Under the pieces are notes generated by a model. That model worked only from the letters and a program-made list of their open reading frames with translations. It searched no databases and was not told the origin of the DNA. Source: Anniella stebbinsi (taxonomy: Eukaryota > Chordata > Lepidosauria > Squamata > Anniellidae). Taken from it: a stretch of 64,000 bases of DNA. Positions 21,601 to 36,500 of this stretch are shown here, piece after piece. The stretch's first letter is position 1. Each line of letters opens with the position of its first letter. The position numbers and the translations under genes are program-made. Location of the stretch: NCBI GenBank assembly GCA_029215795.1, contig JARDYH010000001.1:199709654-199773653 (forward strand). Reading direction: 5' to 3'.

Positions 21601-24526
21601 TTGCCTGTCTATTTCCAAGCCCACTTTATTTCCAAGCCCACCTTTGAAGCCCCCAACAGCCTGGTAAGATTTGATGGCCTCCCCATTTCCAGCTTTTAGA
21701 GTGACAGTTAAGGTGTTTTTATTCATTCCAATAGAGTGGTACAACATCCAGCCTCTTGAGAATATCAGCTTTCACAGTTAAAATTAAGTTCCTAGCCCCT
21801 GTGGCTGCAAATATTTGACTGGAATTGTGTGGGCAATAACTAATGAAATCTCAGAAGCCAGAAGAGTTGCTGGATGAGATTTCCAGTGGCTGGAGCTGCA
21901 GCCTGTATTAACCCTAACTCCTCTCCGTGTATAGCAAAACTAGAACAGATTATGCAAAATAAGAGATTTTTTTGCACATGTGTGACATCTATACAGGGGC
22001 AGTAGACATGCTTGGTGAGTTGCATTTTGCTTGATGTGCGGCTGTGTAGGCCTCTGTGCCGCCACAGCCTCAAACACTAGGCCTAGACGAGCATACCCCT
22101 CTCAGGCTAAGCACCACCACTTAAATACCTGAGGGAAGGGTAAAAGATGCATTTTGAATAAGGTTCTCGTTTGAGTATGTTGGCTGAAGGTGTAACGATA
22201 TGTGTTTCTTTATTAAACTTATAGAGCTTAAGGTTACAAAGCCAAGCTGACACGTGGTTTGTGGTAGCAAAAATAAAAGAAAACATTTATTGTTGTTAAC
22301 AGTTCTTTTAAATCAATTTAATACCTGCCTATTCTTAATACTTCTAATAATTTACTAATAATCCTAAATCCTTATAATCTCTTCACACACACACTCCTGA
22401 CTAGATCACACACAGCTATCTTCCACACAACTACTCTCCACCCAACCAAGACAGTAAGATAAACTGAAACACTCCCTCATACTATATATACTACTCCCCC
22501 TCCCTTTCCCAGCATCATCAGCCGCACCCACTCAGTCCAACATTCCGCACTCTCCAGACATACTAACCCAGACATACATAGGGAGATGGAAATGTGGGGT
22601 ATCGTCACAGCCTCCCTTAAACACATCTCTCCTCCATTTCTATTTTAGTTATGCAGCGGTATAATAAATATTGATGATGATGATAATAATAATAATTTCA
22701 GTATCGATGGGGAGCCTGTGGCCCTCTAGATTATGTTGGACTACAGCCTCCATCATCCTGGACCATTGGCCATGCTGGCTGGGCTAATGGGAGTTGGGAA
22801 TCCAATGTCAGGAGGGCTCCAGGTTCCCTACCCCTGCCTTGGAGGATAAAACGCTCCACTTGGAGAAATCTTTATCTGAAATAATAATCTCAGAACACAA
22901 ACGCAAAAGTGTTGGCAAGAAATTTAACCGTTTTGGGAGATTATTCAAACTATATTTTCAGGGCAGTGAAAATGTGCTGGTCCCATAAACGTTTTCCAAG
23001 AGGGTGTGTCACATCCAGGATACCACCTCATATCTCCACCACCCATCCACCCCCATGTTCTGTTTCCAACAGATAATCAACATTCTGTGGCTACTGAGCA
23101 TGCTCAGTCTTCATTGGGCTGATGGAGAGGTTATATTCATTCCTTCATAAACTCTACCATACAGCCGTACCTGTAGAGGGCAGTACTGCATCGTTCTTAT
23201 TGACCGAATTCATAGTTTAACACCAAAGGGTGAGGGAACCCCGCCAGCTCCCCAGCAGATGTTCAAACAAACAGCATCATTTGTCATGAAACTTCACATG
23301 GAACAATTTTACCCTGGAGGATTATTAGCATGAGGAAAGGCATGCTGAGAAATGAAGCAGAAACCTCTGCCTGGCCCCATTTCCCTCCAATACAGGAATA
23401 CAGACTCTTCCAAAAAGGGGGAGAATCTGTGATTTCTGTGAGATATTCAAAAACTCTTCCACTTTCTGTTTTGCCAGGCTATACTCTCAAGAGGAAAAAC
23501 ACACACACATATAAGTAATTATAAATGTCCACTTAGGAGTTCACAGTGGGTGGAAATAAAGTCTACTTCATGCATGTTGAATCCATTTTGACTGCAGTCA
23601 GCTTTATTTTCCATAGATGGCGAGTGGTACCCAACTTCTAAAAATTACCAGGCTTGCAAAAACAAAAATTCAGTGTGCCACGTAGCCCCATCGTAGGACC
23701 TACTCCCAAGAAATGTGTGCAACGTAACAGTGTTAGAGAACAATCCTAGGTACACGTACCTGAGAGTACATCCCACTGGGCACAGTGCAAAGTACTTCCA
23801 AGAAAATCGACAGGCGTCAGCAGACATAGGGAAACCCCAGGCTTTGCAGAAGTACAATAAAATATTTGGGGAAGGGAAACCGAACAGCCCAACGAGGACA
23901 GGGCATGCCCAATGGGGCACATCATCTTGGGGAAATAGATCAGGGCTGAAAGGGGAATGAAATGAAATGTCTGAAATCCTCAACAGAAGCACTCCAAAGC
24001 GCAACATTTTGCAGCAGGTACCGCCTGTCTTTGCTAATTTTGGCTCATGTCTAGGAATGAAAACTTTCAGGTTTGGTGCGCTCTTACCTGCATTTCATGT
24101 TGAGCTTTTAGCATTACTAACTCTTCCCTCCTTCCCTCCTCTCCCTCCCTCCTCAAACATTCCTCTTTTTTGTCTAAAGGAAATAAAGTGACTTCCTGGA
24201 TTTGGAAGACATCTCTCAAGTGCCAGTAGTCTGTATCATGTGCTTTCTCAGACTGCAGGTACATTAACAGTGCAGCCCTGCCGCTGAACAACTTGGGGGC
24301 ATGATGTACTTGCATATAGATTTCACACTCACAAGTCTTTTTAAGTACTAATTCACTTCGAGGAAGAGATGTTAGAACAATCAAACCATCAGGTGTTCAA
24401 AAGACATTTCTAATGTGCGCCAGTGTAATTATTGGTTTGCTAAATCTGCAAAGGCTCATATTTTCCTTCTTTTGCAGTCTTTTATTATGACACCCATTTT
24501 TGTCCTTTTAACTAATCTTAGTACTC

Positions 24527-24568
<42 letters not shown>

Positions 24569-27500
24569 ATCCCTGCCCGGTCAACTTTGTATTAAGATTT
24601 GTATTTCTTATTATATGCCTTCTTTTGTGACTTGTCTTATTTATTTAAACTTCTGATAATAAAATGAACAGCCGCAAAAAGACACTCTCTTGGTAGGGGA
24701 CACCTGCAACTATGCTCTCTAGTCCATCAGGATGTGGAGTTATGTCTGCATCTTAATTGCATGCTAAAATCCAAAGGCTTTTAGCTCTCATAGAAGAACA
24801 GAAAACAAGCAGGGAAAAAATGGAAGAGGGGAGGTAGATGTCAGAGAATGCAACCACAGCACCAGCCAAGGCTTTTCGGGGGGTGGGGGGTCCCACTTTA
24901 ATCTCTGTAGAAAAGTTCTAGTTCCCCCATGATTATTCATTCAAGTTGTTAATGAAGCATGGTCAATCTGCAAACCCACACAGACCTTCTGTTGCCATCT
25001 TCCCAATTCCATTTTCCCCATGGATGCATTAATGACATCAGCCCTATTCAAATGTTATTCCCCCAACCTCTCTGTTCCCCCCTTCAGGGGGAGTGAGTCT
25101 GGGGAAGAGCCATGAATGTTCCCATCTCTTCTTGCTCCAACCGTGACTGTCCTACACTGAGTGAGAATGCCTGGACTCTTTGCTCGTTTGGCTGAACATG
25201 CTTAGAATTCTCCCCATAATTGCGAATATTGTGCATTCACCTGAATGCACAATCCCCCTTCCAACCTTCCTGCTCAACACAGGAAGTTCAAGGGCAGAGC
25301 TAGCAGGACCGCAGGTTCTGGGGTGGAGTACAGCATGTGGGAATAACATGTGCATAGGGCAACTGAATGCAGGTGGGAATAACATCTGAATTGGGCTGTT
25401 GTTGCTGCTCATGGTATGCTTTTTGTTACCAATAACATTGTCAGGGCAGTTGCTCCCCATCTTGCAGTGTCTTGAGCACATTCTCCATCACCATCCATCA
25501 TTGGTTCAGAAGACACAGCCTTAGGATACCACCCGAGCTGAAGTCAAGGGTGCCTGGAATAGTAAACATTCCAGGCATCTTCCTCTCACACTCGTCATGC
25601 ACTGCAGGAAAGGGGCCATCGCTCAGTGGTGGAGCGAAAGCTTTGCATATAGCAGCTCCCAGGTTCAATCTTTGGTGTCTCCAATTGAAAATCAGAACAT
25701 AGGAAAGACCTCTCTCTTTCGTTGAAGAGCCACGGCCACTCAGAATATACAAGATGGGCTAGAAGTGGTTTCTCAGTGGTGGCCCCCCGATTATGGGATG
25801 AACACTCTCTCCACTGAATCTTGCCTGGCGTCAACAGGGTCACCTTTTCTGTGTCAGGTTAAGACTCTCTTCTACTCCCAGGCATTTGATGGCACATTTA
25901 TGTTTCTATCAGCTCTGGTATCTGGTTGTAAATGTTTGAGCTATTTAAATTGTTTTATATTTTATATATTAAGAGATTTTATATCATGGTTTTATCATCT
26001 TGTATTGTGATGTGTCTTTTTTGTGAACTGCTCAGAGAGCTCTGACTAGTGGGAAGTATAGAAATGAAATAAACAACAATAGCAACAATAGAAGGAGAAG
26101 GGTCCACCTGATATAAGGCAGCTTCCCAGCTTCCACTTCCAAAGGCAGATAATAATATCCTGAGAAGAATTAGCTTAAACCAGCCCTTCCAAACTTCAGA
26201 TATGTCACATGACAACTTCCATCACCCCCAAACAGAATGGGAGTCGTAGTCTGGCACATCTGGAGTGCACCCAGGGGTGTGTGTCTATACGACACCGCAT
26301 TGGAAGGGCATCAGATCAAAAGCCCGTAGCATTGCTACTGCAAGGCTAAACTGATAAAGCTAGATGGGGGCAGGAGGGAGCGCAAGCTATCCAGCCGGAA
26401 AAAAATGACCCCTGCCCTGCGTTCCCACGCTTTCCCGCGGATAACCCGGAGCAAAAGTAAAAGTCTCAGTAAACAGGCACTTTGAAATCCCTGCAGTTTG
26501 GGGGGGGGGGGGGAGATCCCGATGTGACTGCAAGTTGGCAGCTGCATCATTTAAACAACGCAGTGCCACTGCACAGCCACTATGGGGTAAATAGACCACA
26601 CAGACACCTCCGAGTTGGGGAAAGTTGGCATATTTTTTTTTACATCCAGTAGCTTAAAACTCTATTTGCCCCTTTCCCAGCCAGATAGCTTGAGATCATT
26701 TGCTGTAATGATTACCCCACGGACACTTATGGTAAGACGTGCAAGCTGTGCATAGAACTGCTGCCTAGTCCAAGATTACTGCCACCGAAAAACAAGGAGA
26801 GAGAAACTCACAGCTCCTTTTCTCCTGCTGCTCTCAAGCTCCCTGAGGCACAAAGTGGCCCAGACTGCACATACTCTGCAAGCGCTATTTTTAGCCACTC
26901 CTGTGTTGCAGGAATGTCTTTCGAGCCCTGGAGAGATTTGTGATTTTGCATAGGTAAGAAACTCATATGGGATTTTCCAAAAGGGATCTGACGGGGTGGG
27001 GAATGCAAGGGTTGTTCTGTGAATTCCCTATGGAAAAGTGCACATACACATGCTCGGCCAAAAATAAAATGATTTTTTTTTCCCCAAAGGAAATGAAAGC
27101 CAATGGTTCCTTCAGTTTCACAGAAAAGAAAAGCCACAAGGAAACTCTCAAGGTCATAGAGAAAGAAGGATGTGGACGGAACAGGAGAAAACACGTCCCT
27201 AGATACCAACTACAAAAACAAGAGAGGATCTTGCTTGGAAGCCACTGCTCTGGAAAAGCTACTGAATCCCCTAGCTCTACATTCACAATTGCAAACCTGG
27301 ACTAGGCATCCACCCCAATTGTGAGCATGGTAAGGCATTTAAAAGTGCAAAGGAGTTCTGAATTCCCATTAAGAGAACTTGAGCAAGCTAATCTAAGGCA
27401 GGTTCCTCATCGTGATCAGCAGGAAGCAGGTTTCTCAAATTGTCTGCTGCCCAAGGCAAGAGATTCCCCTTCCCCCCTGCCCAATTCTGTCTGATCACTT

Positions 27501-30500
27501 CTGTAACAGGAAGTCAACTGTTTTGCTAGAATGGAAGGGTGACTCAGCAGAATGTTGACATTTTGCAATCAAGCAAAGCCCTGACCTGATCTAACAAACC
27601 CATTTGGCACCTCTCAGATTCCAGCAATTCTGGATTGATTGGATAGAGGATCACACCGGCGCGGCCAGGTGGGTGGAGAATACCATTTTAAAAACCTCCA
27701 TTTTTTAAAAAAACAACAACAATATCCTTGTAAGTAGAAAACTAGCACATCAGGGAGTGGGCCAATGCTAGAAAACATTTCCTGATGTACTCGTTTTTGT
27801 TTTACTAGCAAACGAGTCTTTTCTGCTGTCTGAAATGGTATAATCCACTGTACCTCCTCCACAGGTTCTTTATTTATTTTATGACATTTGTATCCTGCTT
27901 TTCCTCCAAGGAGTCCCAAAGTGCCTTATGTGGTTATTCCTCATCCATTTTATCTCTACAGCCTCCTTGTGAGGTAACTTTGGCTAAGAGGAAGTGATTG
28001 GCCCAAGGTCACCCAGTGAGTGTTAGAGCTGAGGGGGAGGGGGCTTGAACCCGGTCTCTCTGGTCTTAGCCCAGACCATTAACCAATACGCCATTCTGGT
28101 TTCCTTCCATTTTACCATCTAACTCTCCTGCCCGTACAGACCAAGATCTAAGTCTTGAAATCAGAAGGAAAAAAGAACATGAGGCAAGAGCATAATTTTC
28201 CTTCGAAGACACAATGTCGAGATATATATATATATCTGGAGAAGAATACGTTTGGCTTTACCAATATAAAATAATGCACATTACAGCATTTTTAGGAAAT
28301 GTTTTTTCCCATAATACCACAAATAAAATATGGATTTATCCCATCTTTACTCCAGTGTGGAACATGGGCATGTGAATGTCACAGGCATCAATCAACACAC
28401 ACATCTGACATTTTAAACTTAACTCCCCCCTCCCTTTATTTTATTTTACATAAACTATCTAGTGCCTCATTTGGTTTGTTGCTTTTGGTGTTATTGCATT
28501 TGGCTAGGGGAGGGGTTGTAGCTCAGTGGCAGAGTATCTGCTTTGCAGGCAGAAAGTCCCAGGTTCATTCCCCAACATCTCCAGGCGGGGCTGGGAAAAA
28601 AATCCTACCTGAAACCCTGGAGAGCCACCGATGCTACATCAGTATAGACAATACTGGGCTAAGTGGACCAATTGTCTGATTCTGTATAAGGCAACCTCCT
28701 ATGTCCCCATTTGGTATATTATTGTTAAGCCAATGGCTGGTAGATAATTAACGAGCATATTATGGTTAAGACAATGCTAGCTGGGGGATAATGGGAATTG
28801 TAGTCCAACACTTCTGGAGGGCACCAAGTTGGGGAAGGCTGTAATAGAGTCTGGCGGTAAGAAGAAACTGGATTTCCCTCGTACTTACCGGCATCGTTGC
28901 CAATGCAGTCTATGATCAGGCACACTCCTAAAGGCTGGCTCTGCATTCTGTACTTCTTAGACACCTGCGAAGGAGACAACAGGTCATTGTGTTGCTCTCC
29001 ATTCCAGCCCATGGGCCTGCTACTCTTGATTCCCACGCTCAAGGCACATCCTGACCTCTGCCCAACCCAGCTCGTCTGGCATCCGAGTGACCATTGGAAA
29101 CCTTGGATAGCACAGGTGCTGGTAGTGACCATTCACTGGAACCGATGCCCCTTGACTTCCTTAAGGGGGTGGGAGTTTGGGATGAGCCTACGTTTTGTTT
29201 TTAACATTTGGTTCTGGACTGAGCTTTCACCCTATGCAACACCACCAGGCCTGTCAACCTAAACGTACTCAGTAAGCCCTCTTGAACGCAGCTCCATTGC
29301 ACCATAGTTAGGATTCAGGGGGGAAAACCTTCCCCCCCACACAAACAAATGGCACCTTTTCACCTAAGCCTCAACGTCCAAAGGTACCACAGGCTGCGTT
29401 CCGCTAGGGCATGGAGGCTTTCCACCCTGTGAGAAGCTCACAAACGGTCATGAAAAAAAACCAGCATGAAAATGAGAGGGGCACAGGGCAGCGGTGAACA
29501 CAAAAGAACTTCAAGTGGATGGCTTTGTCATTGTTCACTTCCATTTTCACTTTCTTTGCTCCTACCGCTCTGCACATTGCAATTTACTGCGTAACTTTGC
29601 AACCCAATGGACCTATTAAGGCATTTCTGTATTGAAAGAAAAAGGTCTGGGTTGTAGCAAGACATGATGCTTATTGTCATATTGTACAGTACCTGTCCCA
29701 GGGCTCCTCCTGTTTCAGGTATAGGCATGTGAATCTGTTCTGCTGCAGGTACAAAAATCAGGCTTGTTATTTGCAGTATGGCGACATTGTTCCACAATAT
29801 CAATTTGAGTGCTTATATTTTTATTCCCCCACCCCACACAATAGTATAGCAACGTTTTAGCTGGCCAAAGTATGTCACAATCCTATGAATGACCTGTGCC
29901 TGTTAAAATACGGCTTTTGAAGATAAGATGAAAACAAATTGGGGGAAAGGTTGGCCTTATTAGTGTGTAGCCATGCACAAGAGGGACCAGTTCTCCCAGC
30001 ATAAGACAGGCAGCGAGGTGTAGTGGTTTGAGTGCCGGACATGGAAAATCCAGTTCAAATGCCTGATTAGTTTTATGCAATACACCGTGAACATAAATTA
30101 GGATGGTTTTTTATTACTGAAACTACATTACTGGATTGATAGTTCAACCAACAGTGCGATCCCATAAATGTCTACCCAAAAGTACATCCCACTGAGTTCA
30201 GTGGGGCTTCATCGTAAGAAAATGAGTACAGGATTCTAGCCCAAGGCTGTAAGAATTAGCAGGTCTTACTCTGAACAGCACACGCTCCATTTATTAGTCT
30301 TCCTTTGTTCACAATCTGCAAATTAAAAACAGCAACATCAAATCATATTGTAAAGGAGATCAGATAGACTGCGCTGAGTGAATAGTGGGTTTTGTGGTAC
30401 CATAGTGCATAGAGCAAGCATGAGTTTAGTAAGGGTTTATTTTAGCTTGGGAATGGGGAAATTAAAATGACAAAGGGCCTTGGCTCGGCCACCTGGGGAG

Positions 30501-33500
30501 AGAGTGATCGCCCAAGGACAGAATCCAGGCCAGGAAGAGCTGGCTGAGGGAGGGAGGTGTGAAAAGGGAAGGAATCTGGTGCGAAGAAGGGAGGGGGGAT
30601 GGCCAGAGAGGAATAAAGCCAGGAGTTTGGAACAGCTTGGTGTGTCTTTGGTTGACGAAAAGTGGCCAAGGGGCCAGGTCCGGCTGGGTAACTGAATTTT
30701 ATTGTCTCTTATTATTAGCATGCTGGGTCTTGTTGTAGATTTTGGAATTTCAGACTACTTAATCTGCTCTTAATCTAATAAAGTCTTAAATTGAGTCTTG
30801 GTTTTGATTCTCTGCATTCTGTACACTTCTGCCAAGAGATTGGCCCCTGGGCGTTTTCTCCTTTACACATATTTCATCTCTGGCAAAAAAATGCAGTATT
30901 ACGACCCTTTAATATTCATCACAACAGTTAAAGCTGCAGGAGCCCTGCCTAGCGTGACCAGATACAAAAGAAGGCAGGGCTCCTGCAGTTTTAACTATAG
31001 TGATGAGGAGGGCATTTCACCAGGTGCTGCATGCATAAAAATGACACCTGCTGAAATTCCCTTTTCAATACAACTCTTCAAGATACAGAAGGCTTGTCCT
31101 CCTTTTCATATGGTCACCCTAGATTAGGAAAGGGATATAAACTATAAACTGGCATGATCACTCCCATATATGTCCACATCTGGAAAGGTTGGTATATATA
31201 ATACAGGCCTTATACCCACAGGTGGGCAACTTGTGGCCCTGTAGAGGTTTGGCCTACAACTCCAATCAGCCCTAGCCAGCATAGCCAGTGGTGGGGGACA
31301 ATGGAAATTTTAGGCCCAAACATCTGGAGGGCCACAAGTTACCCATCCCTACCTTACAGAAATCCATGGTATGGCCACATCTAGAATACTATGTGCAATT
31401 TTGGTCAGCTCATCTCAAAAGGAAGATCGTGCAGCTAGAAAAAGAGCAGAAAATGGTGTTGGTGTATCTTCCTGATGAGGAAAGAGTGTGTGGGGGTGGG
31501 GTTGGTTTAGAAAAAAATATTACTAAGGGTGGGGGATATGATGCAAATGGTGAGGAGAAAGGACAGATTCTTCTCCCTTTCATTACACATTACACACATT
31601 TATGGACTGCTTTCCAGTGAACTATCAAAGCAGCTAATGCTAATAATATAACCATTAAAACATATCAATAAAAATCCAATCCAAAAATCACTACTCAGCT
31701 GGGTCACCTCTCGGGAAAGCCAGCATGAAGGAAAGGGGCCTGACTGAAGACATCTGCCGGATGCCAATAGGGGGCGCGATCCGGAGGGCCGTTGCTGCTA
31801 CACTCAATGTTCTGTTGCCGGGTGAACCTCAGGAGCATGTGGCATCATCAGAAGTGTTCCTCCTGAGGACCGCAAGGACTGGCCAAGGACATGAGCAGTG
31901 AGGCACACTCAGGGTTGTTCAATGGACTTGGTTCATCGTAGGCTCCAGAACGACAAAATATAGAATTTCTCCATGCAACATGTAATGAATTAATGGAATT
32001 AGCAGCCACAGGATGTGGTGATGGCCACAGGCTCAGATGGCTTTCAAAGAGGATTAGACAAATGCACGGAAGAGAGATCTATTCATGGCTATCTGCCAGA
32101 ATGGCTAAACAGAACCTCCACATCAGAGGCAGAATAGCTCTGCTGCCTTCTTGCTCTGCTCCAACCACCTGGCCAGCTGCCGTTAGAAAAAAAAGCTGCT
32201 GGGCTAAACAGACCTGGTTCGACAGGACTCTCCTTACGTTCTTATTCTGCAAAATTTATTCTGTAGGGCAGGGAGGGGAATGTGTGGCCCTCCAGATGCT
32301 GTTGGAATTCAACTCACTATTGGCTCTGCAGGCTGGGGCTGATGAGAGTTGCAGTCCAACAACCTTTAGAGGGCCTCATATTCCTCTTGCCTGCTCTAGA
32401 GAAATATGAATGAAAATTATCAGCATCTCAGGGTGAGGTGGGGTTGCTTTGTATCCAAAATAAATTATGCAAATCCCTAAAAAAAAACAAAAAAAACCCA
32501 GAAAGGCAGGGACTGCTTTCTCTGTGTGAAAGGATATTAGCCAGCACAGAACGATAGTTAATTTCTCATATGCTTAGACCAGTTAAACAAATAACCAGAC
32601 AGTCTCCTATTGGGAAAGGGGAGATTCAGGCTTCTGCGCAAATTCTGCACCCCACCCCAACACCCGACTGCTGAAAGTGAGTGCAAAGTTTTCTATGTCT
32701 AGAAACTACCAATCCAGGATCTTCATATTTACTGCAGCACTTACAGAGCTCCCCACAACCTCCAACCCCGCCATTTTGCCCCACCTAAACCTTTCTCCCT
32801 ATTGTGCAGTAGAAGTACAATCCAAACATATCCTTCCCAATTTCTGTTCTTTGCTCTGCCAAAAAGATGAAGGGAGATTTGTAAGCGAGTAGATCAGGAT
32901 CACAATCAGCGTAGATGAATGGGGCCCAAGGTTGATTCACTACCTTAAAATTGTAATGTTTTTTATGATCATATGTAAAGTCACCTTGATTATTATTATT
33001 GTGATGGGGGAGAAGTAGTTCACAAATATTTTTAAATAAATGTATACAATAGACAAAAAATTCAACGTATTCGATTACTACAAAGCAGACGGTATTATAT
33101 TGTTCAGATTCATAGGTTCCAGCCCCTCTCCTGGGACTGGGGAAATCGCTGCTCCAGCAAATATTACAGCGGTTTTCAAATTGTCTACTAAACTAACTGA
33201 AAGCCTGTCACCGGTTAAATCTGAAGCACTATTCTAGTGTCTTCTGTGGCACATGTAACAATCTCTTATACTATCTTGTCCCAAACATCCATGGCTGATA
33301 CCAACAGGGAACAGGGACCACCTTTTCATTTAGTAATAGCTGCTCATTCATTCATTCATTCTATTTGTACCCTGACTTTCTACCAAAAAAACAGAAACAA
33401 TTAAAGTTGATGGAAACAATAAAACTATACCTTAAAATATAACAGAAACATAACAATTACAGAAAATATATATATTTAAACCAGCACTCAATCCGACAGA

Positions 33501-36500
33501 CCCACTTACAGGCTAAATTCCTTCTTGAATAAAGCTATCTTTGTCTGCCAGCAGAAGGATAGTAGAGAGGGAGTGAACCGAGCCTCCCTTGGGAGGGAAT
33601 TCCACAGCCTGGGAGCAGCCACTGAAAAGGCTCTCTCTCATGCCAGCACCTAACGTGCCTCTGGAGGTGGCTGTCTCGGAAGAAGGGCCTCTCCAGAAGG
33701 TCTGAAGGACTGGGCAGGCTCATATGGGAGAAGGCCATCTTGCAAGGAAGCCCGGTCTCAAACCATATAGGGGTTAATGGTTCATAACTAGCACTTTGAA
33801 TTGTGCCTGGAAACAGACCGGTAGCCAGTGAAGCTTTGGTAAAAGGGAGACACATGCTTCCTGTAACTGACCCCAGTCAGCCCTCTGGCCACAGTATTCT
33901 GGACCAGCTGAAGTTTCTAAACAGATTTCAAAGGCAGCCCCACATAAAGCACCAGGTTGGGGAAGGCTGCACTAATCAAACTTTAAGCAGGCTACATTAT
34001 ACAACATCCATTTTAAAAGGACCTAGAGCTTCTCTACACTTTTATAAAAATCATGTTGCCTTACCAGTCCACATTCACTTTCTTTCTGGGATTATGACTG
34101 GTGCCATTACATGGACAGCCACATGGTTTGAAACTGAATACTTCCTCTCTCTGCATGCTCCATGTTCTCCATTCACTTTAATGAGACAGCGCCATCTAGT
34201 GGCATAATTATAGCGTGACGCTGAGTTTACTTACTGGGAGATTGCATGATTTCCCAGATATTCCTACATTCTCTCTCTTTTTAAAACTCGCAATTTCCAG
34301 GGGATAGCGCGGTAGGGACCCTAGAAGCTGACAATGTCGTGTAATGGAACCGCAAACTTCTGCGAGTGGCCAATCATGAGCGTGCTATAAATCACTCGTT
34401 TAGAGAAGCGGCTACAGCAGCACTGAAGTCATCAATTCACAGTCATCAGCAATGCTTTTTACATCCTTTTGGTATTTTGCACTTTGGAAGATCCCTTCTC
34501 CTTGGAAGCATGGTTTGGCAACCATTTTAGTGTATGAGATTATTATGCACTTACCCCTGGAGGGTCAGCAAGAGACAGCTTAGGAAATGACGCCTGAAGT
34601 GTATTTGCATACTTAAATGAAGAGCCAATGGGGTGCACCGGAGCTGAAAATTGAACAGAGGCTCTCAGAAATGTCATCAACAGCAGTCTTTCCATATAGC
34701 ATAACTTCCTTCTCTGGTCCCATCCATCTTTGAAATCTGCACACATTGTGTTTTCATAACCTACTACTGTACAGTTGTTTTCAGCCTCTTCGCTGAGAAA
34801 GACAAACCACACCTTGTACCAAGAAATGCTTTGGTCTTTAAGATTGCCCTGCAACAAGACATTCTGGGAATTCCTACCAATTCAAATGATGCAGTGCTAT
34901 AGAGGACTGTAAAGAGGGATAAACAAGGACAGGGATTGACTTGTTTTTATTAATCTGGAAGCCTCTGCGACTGAAGAGTGGGGTTCAAATGCTTAAAATA
35001 AATAAGGGTGCAATCCTATGCATGTTTAAATAGAAAAAGTCCTACAACTCCCAGGATTCCCCAGCCAGCATGTGTGAACTATCCAGAAGATGGATAGCAA
35101 AATGGCTCCACTTTACCTTCCCATTTGTATTTCTGGATCTTTTTTGCCAAGTCTGTTCTGTGAATGCTCAAGAAGCAACTTTCTAATAAATCCAGACGAT
35201 TAGGTGACACCAGGTCCAGCTTCTCAAGCTCAATTATAATTGACAGGAAACTCTAGGAAAGTCAGAACAAACTTATAGAAAGGCAGAACAAGCAATACAC
35301 ATCTTCGAGAAGCTTACAGGTACGTCAGTGAGACAGAACAAGGGAATGATACAGTTTTATTTTAAACTTTCAAAGAATATAAAAACAAATTTATTTTACA
35401 TTTCCATGCACTCGCTGGACCAACACTGGTGGATGCCATATTTTCCTACCATGGCAGCCCCATAAGTGCCTAGTGTGTACAGTGCATTATCCTGCAATGT
35501 AGACCTTTTAATTTCCCATTTTACTGATGAGGAATTGATCCCAAGACATGGTGGCTTGCATCTAACGTTGCCAACGATTTTAGCCTTTTACTTCTATTCT
35601 TTTAATTCTGCCATTGTATTTTAAATCTCTGCATTCCTGCTCGATTTTATTCTGGTCTTTGCTTTGATTTTGTACTGTAGTTTTAAACTTTTAAATGTTT
35701 ATCATGCATCTGATGCTGTATTTTGTGGGTGGTATAGAAATGTAATAAATCCATAAATAAACAGTTCGTTGTTGAGCACAGTTTGAGGTCAGATCTTTCC
35801 CTCCAAGCCCAAGACTTTATCTACTTGCAGACTTCCCCAACTTGGTGCATTCCCTGCTGGTTTTGGTCTACATCTCCCATCAGCCCCAGCCAGTAAGGCA
35901 CATGGTCGGAGATGATAGGGGTTGTAGCCCAAAGCATTTGGAAGGCACCAGCCTGGGAGAGGCTGATTGGATCACAGTGGATCTTGTTTTAAGAAAAATA
36001 ACGATGGGAAAATAAACTGTGGAAGGTTTGTGAGCATCAAGTCAGATGCAAGAGGGCTTGAAGCTCTCACATGAGTGACAGAGAGCAGTTCCTAAAAGAA
36101 TGATTTGCATTTTCCGCCTTGTTCAACCAGCTGCAGAACTCTGCTTCATATATTACATCATATTAATGATCTGGGGAATTTAAAGGGCTTCTCCAACTAC
36201 TGATGACTAGTAACACTGATAATCCCCAAATGACCTTGCTTTCCCATCAATGCAGCTTCATTATCTTTTTATTACTGAACTCCTCTGGGATACAAATCAA
36301 TACTTTCAGTGTTCCAATGTAGGAACAACCACTGAACGCTTTTTAAGAGAGCCTTCTGAAAAATGCAAAAACAAAAGGAGAGATGGAGAAAGAGGAAGAG
36401 CTGACTCCTTATTAATTCATTTTGATTTTGAATTCACCCCACTCCAAATCCTCAGAACAGGTAACAAATCACAGAAAATAAACAATTAAAATCAGCTTTA

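Noticed and set aside
24067..24384. 105-codon minus-strand frame with an E/R-rich segment
   Set aside because: The charged run comes from a CTCC-type simple sequence (24120-24160). No domain and no splice context.
26808..27209. Open frame considered as a missing CFLAR exon between exons 7 and 8
   Set aside because: No similarity to the caspase-like domain, and exons 7 and 8 already join in phase with continuous homology.
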